From Mycocentrospora acerina (taxonomy: Eukaryota; Ascomycota; Dothideomycetes; Pleosporales): DNA of 64,000 nt. A program made the translations under genes and the position numbers. Positions 55,074 to 64,000 of this stretch are shown here, piece by piece. The notes beneath the pieces are model-generated. The model ran no database searches. It had not been told where the DNA came from and worked only from the letters and a program-made list of their open reading frames with translations. Positions within the stretch are counted from its first letter, which is position 1; the number at the start of each line of letters is the position of its first letter. The stretch spans positions 558,001 to 622,000 of the forward strand of contig JAKUHH010000150.1 in NCBI GenBank assembly GCA_022701365.1. Reading direction: 5' to 3'.

Positions 55074-56602
55074 ATGCCTCTCACCCTCGGATCCCTCGCC
55101 CCCTTCCAACTCCCCCTCGTACTACTCACCAACGTCCTCGCCCTCACCTTCACCCTCTGCACTTCCCCCTCCCACACACCACCACGCACAAACACACGCC
55201 TCCTCGCCTCCCTCTTCTCCCTCCCACCCCTCATCTTCCTAATATGTCTCTCCCTGCACACACAACCCGGCGGCGTGTGGGACGCCAAGTACGCAACCAA
55301 CATTGGCGTCATGCACGCGCTGTTTGTATGGCTGGACTGGGTGGTCCTAGGTAGTCCGGGCAGGGAGGGGTGGGTGAAAATTACAACTACATCTACATCT
55401 ACATTCACATCTACAACTGTGGGGGGTAGTAGCAGTAGCAGTAGCAGTAGCAGTGAGAGTGAGAGTGAGAGCGAGAAGAATAAAAGGGCTGTTCTTCTAC
55501 AACAACAAGAAAAGGATACTGCCACAAAGAATGTTGGGTTGAGTTGGGGAGCAGGTTTCTGGCGTGCATGCACACTCGCGACAACGTATCGCTACACGGG
55601 GTGGTCGTGCCAGGTGAAGAACATCCCCGTGGAGGGAAGATATAAGAGTAATGATGGAAAGGCGAGGAGGTAAATTTTTTTTCTTTCATTCCCCTTTTTC
55701 TTTCTCTTTCTTCACCTCCCCCATCTTCCCTCTAGCTAACCCCAACTATCCAGAGTGTTCCTTGTCCGCAAGTCCCTGCGCGCAATAATCTTCTTCCTCC
55801 TCTCCGACCTGTTCCACTCGTACACGGCAGCCTCGCCGCACGGCTCGTGGCTCGACATTGCGCACTTGAAACCTCATGTGACAATGTCGGGGTTCTCGTT
55901 TGCGCACAGGTTCTGGTTTACGTGGGTGCATATCCTGGGCATGTGCGTGGGTCTCGAGATGGCGAATTGTGTCGTTGGGGTGGGGTGTGTGGCGCTGGGG
56001 CTGGCGCGTCCGAGCGAGTGTCCTGCAGCGTTTGGGGACTGGAGGGAGTTGTGGAGTGTGAGGAAGGCGTGGGGGTGAGTTGTTCTTCTTCTTCTTTTCT
56101 TCTTTCTTTTCTTCCCGCATTCATTCACGTCTTTACATGCCAATGGAGCATGGCTGACTTTCATCTCTTCGCTTGTAGATCCGTGTGGCACCAAATGTGT
56201 CGTCGTATATGCTCTGCGCCGGGTACCTTTCTCTCCCGCGACGTGCTGCACCTGAAAAGGGGATCGTTTGCGTCAAAGTACCTGCAGCTTTTCACTGGCT
56301 TCTTCATCTCTGGGCTGGTGCATGCTGGTGCGTCGATGCTTTGTCATGGGTCATTGGAGGGTGATGGCTCCATGGCGGTGTTTATGGCACAGGCGGTGGC
56401 TATTATGGTAGAAGACCAGGTTATAGATTTTGGGAAATGGTTGGGGTTCAAGGGAAATTGGGGTTGGAAGGTTGTCGGGGCGTTGTGGACGGTGTTTTGG
56501 TTTGGAGTAAGTGCGGAGAGGTGGAGCGGCAAGATGATTGAGCATGGTGTGTGGGTGCATGAGAGGAATAGCGACTGGTTTGGGATTGGACCGAAGATTT
56601 GA
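55074..56602 (+). CDS. Wax-synthase-like membrane-bound O-acyltransferase
   Basis: 446 residues from exons 55074-55669, 55754-56074 and 56179-56602; junctions join AR to VFLVRK and KAWG to SVWHQM in frame. Multi-pass: FQLPLVLLTNVLALTFTL, LFSLPPLIFLICLSL, ALRAIIFFLLSDLF type and later helices. The signature region is WHQMCRRICSAPGTFLS, then ASKYLQLFTGFFISGLVHAG, where the His in SGLVHAG is the expected catalytic residue of the wax synthase/MBOAT-like group that also includes fungal acetyltransferases of secondary metabolism. Residues about 116-136 are a Ser then Ser-Glu run, coded by AGTAGC and GAGAGT repeats, in a loop. The substrate is not predictable; no biosynthetic cluster is adjacent. 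Confidence 0.85.
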
Positions 56603-56697
56603 GGGAGAGGTAGGGGAATGGTAGGTGGATGTTCCCCTCGGGCGTTGTAGAAGGGGGTGAGCCATATCAACAGAAAATTTTCCGTCTTTGCCAATCC

Positions 56698-58725
56698 TCA
56701 AACCAAACGAAATCGACGCGCGCTCTTTTTCCCCTTTTTCAACACTGCTGAAATCTCTCCATTCATATACCCATGCACATACCCTTCGCCAATCACCTGC
56801 CATGCTTCTGGCGTCCTTATCCGCCTCAAGACAAGCGGGATACTGCACCCGAATAAGATACAAACCGCATCGCCCACCTGCGAACGACAGGGAGCCATGC
56901 CGACAAGCCCCTCACTAGTAACCATCAACCTTCTCGGCTTCCTACGCACCGTATCGTGGAATCGTGATAGAAACGTATCAAGTTTTTCAGTATCAGAATC
57001 ATTCGAATGATGCATTGGGTGGGACGGCGGACGATGCAGCAACGGCGGCGAGAATTTAGAATCCATCTGGTTCCCTGACACCAGCTCTTCTAGCGTGTGA
57101 TTGCCAAAGTGCAACCTCCGGTTTTGCTCAAACCACGTCGAGAAGCTCCAGTCGACCGAATCGCCATCCACACAGGCGTGGCACAGGAAGAGAAAGTCAG
57201 ATACATAGTGTCGAGGAGCTTGGAAGCCTAGATACTTGTCCTGCCGATCGAGGACGAGAGAGCGAGCAATGGCTTCTAACCAGTCCATTGGCAACATGGT
57301 CGCTCTCGGTGCTGTGTGCTGGTCTTCGCCTGATTGAGCCAACTCATGACCGCCAGAGGCGGCGCAGACAAAACTCTGGCACCGCAGTTCTCGTGCGTCC
57401 AACCCCCCAAGACCGTGTATGTTATCTAGAATGACGCCATCACACCACATCTCCTGCAGGTCATCGGAAAACTGCACTTTTGCCCTTTTTCTCAACTGCG
57501 ATCCAGGAGCGTCGTAACATACCTTCCAGTGCGAAGATCTCAAGGGCCGGAAGTTGCCGATATGAGAACTTGAGCTCTGGCTGGCCATCAGTGGTACAGG
57601 TGACGCGTATTCATTCATCGCCCGCCAGTCTGGCGTCCAGCCAGGGACGGTATGCTCCGGGCCCGGGTCGACGGGTCCAGAGTATCGGCTGAAAAGATGG
57701 ACAAAGCAGATGATGTCCAGATACCCGTACTCGTCCCAGAACGAACGCACCAGTCTTGCAAACTGAAGCTCAACACTGGAAGTGTATTCCGGTGCCCCTA
57801 TAAGCTCCCGGTCTCGCGCAGTAATCAACCCCATGACAGAGTATATGCGGTCTCTGCTATCTGACGCAGAGTAGTTGCCTAGATAAGCCATGATGGCTAT
57901 CAAACTGATGCCTTGCGACTTCGGTCGTGTATGCCACTGATGTATCCTCCTCCGATTGTACGCGCCGTCAAAGATCTTGCGTGGCACCAGCTCATGCTCA
58001 AAGTCATTGCTGATTGTGCTACACAAAAAGATGCTGTACACGGCGCTCTTGAACTTCCCACGGGTGACGGACTTTTCGCCGCAGTACAACTTCGCCTCCT
58101 TGGGGAGCACAAACTCTTGAAGCGTCCACACGCGTGTCCACCAAGGCCTTGAAAGAAGACTAGTAACTGCTAGGCAGTTGGCCGAAAACTCCGAGTCGGA
58201 CAGGTGCTCGCGCATTGCGCGATCATCGCCCTGGAACGCAGCCTGCAGGGAGCCAAGGTGATGAAGAAAGTCGATTGCACCCGAGCAATCACTCCCATCT
58301 TCCCGCTCATCCCCCAGCCACACAATAGCTCTTCGAGAGCGTTTGTATATATCCGCCATGATACGAACCTGCTGTTCGCGCTCGTGCTGATCCGCGAGAT
58401 TTATAGTCAGACTATCTATCCACCACCAATCACTGTCTTGGAAGTCTCCGTGCCGTGCAACCATTTCCAGAAACGGTAGGAGACTATTCAGTATGGGTAG
58501 GGATCCTCCCGACTTCAGGTGCATGGCTGTGCTAGAGTACTTTTGCTCGCCCCATACGTAGCTGGCTGTGTAGAAGTGAGGAGCACTGGCTAGTTTCCAT
58601 GTTTGCATTTTGCCGATGAAATCGCCATTTTCAGACTTTGAAAATCGGAGCAACCGTATACATGTGCTGTCTATAGAGTCTGTGTATGTTGAGTTCTCTG
58701 TTTTTGATCTCGTTTGAGTATCCAT
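56698..58725 (-). CDS. HET-domain protein (heterokaryon incompatibility family)
   Basis: 675 residues, one exon. The HET domain spans about 50-200: FYTASYVWGEQ, then WWWIDSLTINLADQHEREQQV, MADIYKRSRRAIVWLGDE and WWTRVWTLQEFVL, the three usual HET blocks. ID(S/A)LxIN normally has Cys (IDAICINQ); here it reads IDSLTINLAD, so the domain is somewhat divergent. The C-terminal part has the common HET tail VGDAVCILFGCSIPLVLR and GEGYVHGYMNGE. Such proteins trigger programmed cell death on fusion of unlike strains or act in related self/non-self responses. No partner gene (patatin, NLR, prion-forming) is adjacent. Confidence 0.9.
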   Translation of the reverse strand: MDTQTRSKTENSTYTDSIDSTCIRLLRFSKSENGDFIGKMQTWKLASAPHFYTASYVWGEQKYSSTAMHLKSGGSLPILNSLLPFLEMVARHGDFQDSDWWWIDSLTINLADQHEREQQVRIMADIYKRSRRAIVWLGDEREDGSDCSGAIDFLHHLGSLQAAFQGDDRAMREHLSDSEFSANCLAVTSLLSRPWWTRVWTLQEFVLPKEAKLYCGEKSVTRGKFKSAVYSIFLCSTISNDFEHELVPRKIFDGAYNRRRIHQWHTRPKSQGISLIAIMAYLGNYSASDSRDRIYSVMGLITARDRELIGAPEYTSSVELQFARLVRSFWDEYGYLDIICFVHLFSRYSGPVDPGPEHTVPGWTPDWRAMNEYASPVPLMASQSSSSHIGNFRPLRSSHWKVCYDAPGSQLRKRAKVQFSDDLQEMWCDGVILDNIHGLGGLDARELRCQSFVCAASGGHELAQSGEDQHTAPRATMLPMDWLEAIARSLVLDRQDKYLGFQAPRHYVSDFLFLCHACVDGDSVDWSFSTWFEQNRRLHFGNHTLEELVSGNQMDSKFSPPLLHRPPSHPMHHSNDSDTEKLDTFLSRFHDTVRRKPRRLMVTSEGLVGMAPCRSQVGDAVCILFGCSIPLVLRRIRTPEAWQVIGEGYVHGYMNGEISAVLKKGKKSARRFRLV

Positions 58726-59242
58726 GGCGAGGGAGGTGGAGAGGAGCGAATGCGGTAATTGAGAATTAGTATTATTAATGAACGGGTGCGCTAGGAGGGA
58801 TTAGGTAAAGCGCGAACATGAGTCTTTATCCATAAAAGTACATAGGTAGTTACTGGATGAGGTGAACGAATAGTCCTATTACGTGTGGTCTTGAGACTTT
58901 TGGATGTTTGGAACCAAAGGTGATGAGAGGGTTTACACCAAGTCTGTGCTCAGATGAGCACTGTAGGGTAGAAAGAGAAAGTACAGTGCTTCGATCGAGA
59001 TCTGGTTGCACAACAGAGTCGTTGCTAGATCTAATCGTGATTAAACACACACAAATCATCTCATAGTTCAGTACACACCATGTTTGCAAAGACAAGTTGA
59101 TATTGTTCATCTACTCAGTAGCAAGCACACTCGCAAGTATCTCGTCATCATGGTTGAAGCTCGTAAAGTCATTATCATATCCATCTCTCTAGTCTCCATC
59201 CTCCCTTTCTCTCTCTTTTCAGAGCCCATACTAAGAAAGATT
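58726..59242. other. HET gene promoter and MFS 3' region
   Basis: Upstream of the HET gene and downstream of the MFS gene (both minus). AT-rich, no coding sequence recognised. Confidence 0.5.
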
Positions 59243-60749
59243 CTAGTAGACGTAGAATATCGAAGTCTCGTTGTCCGACTCGCGGAGCGTCTTGTTCTTC
59301 CTCACAAAGATAATCTTAGCCAGCCACGCCAGCGCAAAGGTCGCAAACGAAAACGCAGCCGAGGAGCTGAGCGCAATGACGTACTTGGGTGCATCAGAGA
59401 GGGGCCACAGGTATGGGGTCCTGCAAAACTTGTTAGCCTATCTGGATGATAGTGAGGAGATGAATATCAGGGACTTACCAGATGAAAGACGCATTCATGA
59501 CTGTCGTAACTATACCGATGGCCACAGACCTCTTCTCAGGAGTCTGACCACAGGTAGATCCGCACCAACCCAGAATCAATGAGTTGACACCGTATGTTCC
59601 GATAGTGAAGATGATCATGGCAACATAGCGTCCGGCGGTGCCAATATCTGCGCAGGCAAGTCCGAAACCGAAGATAGCAACGCACTTGGAGAGGGTGATG
59701 TGCCACGTGCGCTCGTTGAACTTACCCGACGACCAAGACACAGCAATGGTAACTGCGCCGGCAATGAGGTAGGGAGGGCAGGTCAGGACGAGGGTGATGG
59801 TCCTGTTGAAGCCAAGAGTCTTGACAACTGTGGGGAAGAAGTTCTTGAAGCCGTTGGCCGCGAGATGCATGTGAGCCATGGCGGCGAAGATCCAGACCAT
59901 AGGGTCCTTTGCGGCCTGGCGGAAACCATTCCAGACTGAGGTATCGCCCTTGTTGCCAACAGTGTCGAGCGCCATACGGCTGGTAGCAAGCAGGCGTTCC
60001 TCAGGTGTAAGCCACTTGGTGTTGTGGGGGAAGTCGGGAAGAAGGAAGAAGCCGACAACAGCGATGGCAAAGGTAACGGCACCCTGCAAGATGAACAGCC
60101 ATCGCCATCCAGTGATACCAGCAACGCCTCCAAGACCCTCAAAGATACCGGCAGCAATAAGACCAGCAAAGGCAGTGGCGAGGATGTTACCGGTGTACAA
60201 GATGGCAATGCGGGTACCAATTTCCTTTCGGGTGTAGAAGGAAGAGAGGAGATAGACGGCACCGGGGTAGTAGGGAGCCTCTGTCACACCGAGGAAGAAG
60301 CGGGTGAGCAAGAGACCAGTGAAGTTCTTGGACAGGGCAGTCAAAGCGCTGACAACAGCCCAGAGCATCATGCAGGTGCCCATGTAGCGACTGGGGCGAG
60401 TTCGGTTAAGGAACATGTTGGATGGAATTTGTCCAAGCAAGTAACCAACGAACAGAATCGACACGCACGTTTGGTACTGCGTGCTACTGAGCTTGAGGTC
60501 CTTCTCCAGGTTGTCCAGACGAGCCAGAGCAATGGCGTTGCGGTCAAGATAATTCAGCCAGTACATAGACCACAGCATGGGCATGATCCATCGATCGAGC
60601 TTTTTAACAAGTGCGATTTCTGCAGGATCTGTCTTCTCGGAAGCACCAGAGTAATCGACCTTACGAGCGGGCTTCAGAATTTCTTCATCACGAGTCTGTG
60701 TCTGCTCAAGCATGACGATGCCAGACTTCTCGCCAGATTTTTCAGCCAT
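59243..60749 (-). CDS. MFS transporter, allantoate permease (Dal5/ACS) family
   Basis: 482 residues from exons 60749-59479 and 59420-59243; the intron joins ATC TG to G ACC CCA (SFIW / TPYLWPL). A cytosolic N-terminus (about 50) leads into LDRWIMPMLWSMYWLNYLDRNAIALA, the family signature start, followed by YQTCVSILFVGYLLGQIPSN and RFFLGVTEAPYYPGAVYLLSS. The second half has FPTVVKTLGFNRTITLVLTCPP and the C-terminal helices with NSLILGWCGSTCGQTPEKRS. Twelve helices are expected. Dal5-type carriers move small organic anions such as allantoate, ureidosuccinate, nicotinate or dipeptides; the substrate here cannot be told. Many membrane helices are spaced normally and nothing is truncated. Confidence 0.93.
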
Positions 60750-63700
60750 GGTGGGCGGCGTATCTGAGATTTGTGGATATGGGAATGTATGATTGACGAA
60801 GAGATTGTATCAGAGAAGAGTTGATATATGGAGAAGGCCTGTGAATCTCCAGAGCCTGGTGATCTGGAGAATCGTAAAACCTGGGGCAGTAATGTGGGCT
60901 TTATACACTCTTCATGATGGCTACCACGCCACGTGGAGAACGCTAGTATTACTCCACGATATAGCCCCCCGGGGTAAATTCACTAACTATGGGAGCACGC
61001 ATACATGCGTACCAAGACGCTTGAAGGTGCTTCTCTCGGCCGCCTTGGAAACACGAGGCATTTCGGAATAGTGAGCACAAGGTTGTTGGCTGCAAGGGAT
61101 CTCCGAAGGAAAGTAGACCAGATTCTAGTTTCAGCCCGCGAACAGTTGGACAACTAGATCCGGTGTATGGCCTGTAGCGGGATAGCTCAATTTAACCGAA
61201 CAGAATGGGCTAATGTGTTTCCGCACCCAATCACATATGATTCCATTCTTAATCGCACGTGGAGGAATGCAGTAGCGCATACCCCAGAGAGGCGCTCCAT
61301 CGGCTGGTGTTCCACTGGACTATAGCTCTTCTGGTGCATTACCCCGATCATGTCGGGTGGCTGTAAAGGATTGTGTACCAACATTCCCTCATGCAGACGC
61401 CAGAAAAGTTTTGCCAAATTCTCCACCTCTCTTGCAACACGCCTATGGATTCTCTCGTGAGAATTTTGACATTGGCCTGCACACTGACGTTACACTGGGA
61501 TCAGACATGGACCAGAAAGGAATCCCGCGAGCACCAAGAACCTCGTTGACGACGAGCATCGTTCGGGATACTGAAATCCGGCAAATGCACTGCTCGTTAG
61601 TGGTCGGGTGACAAGAGCTGGGCAAAGCCCAGATGGAACCCAAGAGTCTTCGCGGTCTTGTCGCAGGAGTAGTGGAGGTTAAGAAAAGACATGGCAAGCC
61701 ACAAATTCTTGGAAGCATGGAAGAATGCATGTACGTTGTAGTTAGCGCTCCCGCCAAGAAGCGTGCGGGGAGACGCCGGCGGTAGTAAATCGGGTCGATG
61801 GTGGGGAGCATAATGTCCTCAGGCAGGCAGTGCTTGTCAGTTTCCTTTCTAGAAGCAAGGCCTGTACTGTTTCATGATGTGCAGTATCATGTCCGGTTCC
61901 GGTGAACGATATCGGCTGTTGGCTCACTTGAAGAGTGATAGGCGGATATCTCAGAATGGTGAGTAATTTGGCGAAGGCTGAGAGAACGAGTTCAGCGTCG
62001 GAGTTCTCGCCGGCCAATGGCTCAGGCTACGCTGAGGATGGAGCTTTGCTTTTTTGCTGGCCAGTCTCCGAAGAAAAGGTCCTCCGACTCTTCACGTAGA
62101 AACGCCATGTTCTAGCACTCCGATCTACGGGTTCTTTCGTATGTCGCCTCGTTGGCGCGGGTTGATGATAATCGGTGATTGGGACAGCCTATCAAAGGGA
62201 AGCCAAGCCAGCCATTGGCCACATGTTGTCTCTTGGCTGCCGGTGAGATCACTATGTCGTTCGAATTGCGCCTCATTCGACGGACAATGTCGGAAAACTG
62301 CTCAACAGTCGCGCGCCCTCACAGCAGCTTGTCAGTCTCACGATGGCGTTCTCAAGACCTACTAGCTCTGCCAAGTCCAAGTCTCGACTTCCCCGCGTAA
62401 ACGCTTGGCGGCAAGTGAAGCGTACTACCATTAGTTGCCTCTGGCGTCTTGGCCCGCTGGAGCATTGACCACGTGCTCGAAAAATAATCGGGACCTGTTC
62501 TGGCGTCCGCGTCCGGTGTTGAGGTTCTCCAGGTGGTGCGCGCGTGCGACCCCATGGGAAAGATGGAGACTACCGGCAAAGAATGTGCAAACGTTGAATG
62601 GAAACGTCAATCGGCGCGGCAATCTATCAAGATGAACGTTGAATGACAGGACTGAAACAGATTCTGAAATATTCTCGTCCGATCCATATGCTTTGTTGTC
62701 GTCAACCCTGTAAGGCCTGTTGTGCCCCTGGTGAAGCGTGTACTTGCACTGTTTCTTCTTACCACACATGCATTGTTTGCAGCGCTCCATCCTCAGCATG
62801 ATTTTACAGACAGGAAGAGCACCGTGACGCAACCGGGATCAAGTAATTGCGTTGTGAGTAACTTTTGAATCTTGAAGCAATACCGGAATTTTCATAATGT
62901 CGCGCGTAGAGTCAAGACCAGATGTTCGATCGCGAGCGTGCTCCTCGAAATTACATGGCTTCTTGTGTATTTGAGTGTTCTTGCTCGCATTGTTGTGCGC
63001 CGAAGTTTTGGATCAAACGACAATCGTGGTAGTCGCTCGCAGGTCGGACGTTGAGAAGACGACGAGGATGAGCTATCAACCATTTCCGACGCGTAATCAT
63101 CCTCAAGTGGCAGTCGTTACAGAAGGAGAATTTTATGGGACACATCTCGTGGCGGCTCGTCGTCCTCGCAGTCCAGGATTGCACATCCCCTCCGAGCAAA
63201 TGGACCACGAGGTGGTTGACCAAGACAATCGGAACACCGACAGCAAGGCCACACACATGACAGGAACCAGGGAGGTGGCCGGGACTTCAAGCTTGGTTGT
63301 CTGTCAACAAGCATATACTGCATACACTTGGCCGGGCTTGCTATTGCAGCCGAGAGTCGAAGACACGCCCCAAAGCTTTTCTGGATCATGTGGCTTGTGT
63401 AGTTGCTTAGGAGAGTGGCATGCAGACTCACAATCTGCGTCGAAATACGTATCCCAAAGACTGCCTCTGTCAGAAATAGTTGGGTGGTCGTTTGCTGCCT
63501 ACGGACCATAAAAAGTACCCGGGGTGCTACGATATATCCGCTTCCGTCCCAGGCCTTCCGCAAACCCGCACCCAGCTACTCCAAGGCACGAAATCAGGCA
63601 GCATGGTGACAAGGTCGGCTATCCTAGCAAGCATGCGAACATCTAAACACATAATCAATTTAAACCCGCCCAAAGCTTGGTCAAAAGCCACTTGGGCTGT

Positions 63701-64000
63701 CCAGATGGCGAGAGAGAGCCTGTCTGCCATGTGTTCAATGGAGAGCGCATAACAACGGTCACAAGCATGTGATTGGGTAACGCGAAGGAAAGGAATAACT
63801 TTGAGCGAGTACACGTCCGCTGGCCATTGACGCGAGCGGCAGCAACACACTTATGATCACCCAGGCCCAAAGGACCGGATAAAACAGCCAATCGGCCTTG
63901 GGGCAGCGACGGAAATCCCTTCCGGCGCCTCGAAAACAGACATCGGTAGAGAGGAACGGCGCGGATAACAGGGGTGTACGCGTTTGGACGATCTACTGAC
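60750..64000. other. Gene-poor right end
   Basis: The MFS promoter occupies the first part. Beyond it I see no convincing gene. The longest frame (62975-63511, plus; internal ATG at 63068) has no recognisable domain and is overlapped by similar frames on the other strand. No tRNA, tandem repeat or transposon ORF seen. A gene could begin beyond 64000. Confidence 0.4.

Noticed and set aside
61157..61185. tRNA-like GCGGGATAGCTCAATTTAACCGAAC
   Set aside because: Resembles a tRNA start but no anticodon arm, T-arm or terminator follows.
62975..63511. 178-codon frame near the right end
   Set aside because: No recognisable domain, GC-neutral, overlapped by equally long antisense frames; not supported as a gene.

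Overview
The window is nuclear DNA of a filamentous ascomycete. Genes are dense, spliceosomal introns are mostly 45-65 nt with GT(A/G)NGT donors and CTAAC/CTAAT branch sites, and the gene families are typically fungal: a HET-domain protein, DUF3632, an Hsl1/Gin4-type kinase, an NsdC-type zinc finger factor, CRY-DASH and a Dal5-type permease. The gene mix fits Dothideomycetes, perhaps Pleosporales, but that placement is inference. Exon structures were rebuilt by reading splice sites by eye. For most multi-exon genes the summed exon length is a whole number of codons and gives a family-typical protein.

Layout: (1) 1-5.3 kb: 3' part of ATP7 (mitochondrial ATP synthase subunit d), SAR1 (COPII GTPase, minus) and an unrecognised six-exon gene. 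(2) 6-9.4 kb: a secreted zincin-like protein and a DUF3632 protein, both minus. (3) 11.3-20.4 kb: CRY-DASH, glutamate decarboxylase, a secreted two-domain fasciclin protein and a degenerate J-domain/long-helix protein. (4) 21-25.7 kb: POP1 (RNase P/MRP), an Sgf11-like SAGA subunit and an intron-containing tRNA-Val(AAC). (5) 25.7-40.7 kb: sparse DNA holding a 66-aa putatively acylated peptide gene, a mitochondrial HotDog protein and the long leader of the nsdC-like gene. (6) 40.7-48 kb: nsdC-like factor and a 1284-aa Hsl1-like kinase. (7) 49-56.6 kb: RPL24, VMA4, a NIPA-like membrane protein and a wax-synthase-like acyltransferase. (8) 56.7-60.7 kb: a HET protein and an allantoate-permease-family MFS transporter. 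60.8-64 kb has no convincing gene.

The genes do not form one cluster or pathway. Most are conserved housekeeping functions (ATP synthesis, V-ATPase, COPII, ribosome, RNase P, SAGA) interspersed with lineage-specific genes. I see no recognisable transposon ORF, CRISPR array or phage-like system. The most unusual observation is the SAR1 5' end: the conserved N-terminus and exact family length are recovered only if two introns are separated by a 2-nt exon, a twin-intron-like arrangement. Other points of interest are a GC-AG intron in ATP7, a possible mitochondrial presequence on CRY-DASH, a J-domain lacking HPD, a 66-aa peptide whose first exon encodes only a myristoylation-like signal, and a 962-nt ATG-free stretch ahead of the nsdC-like start codon.
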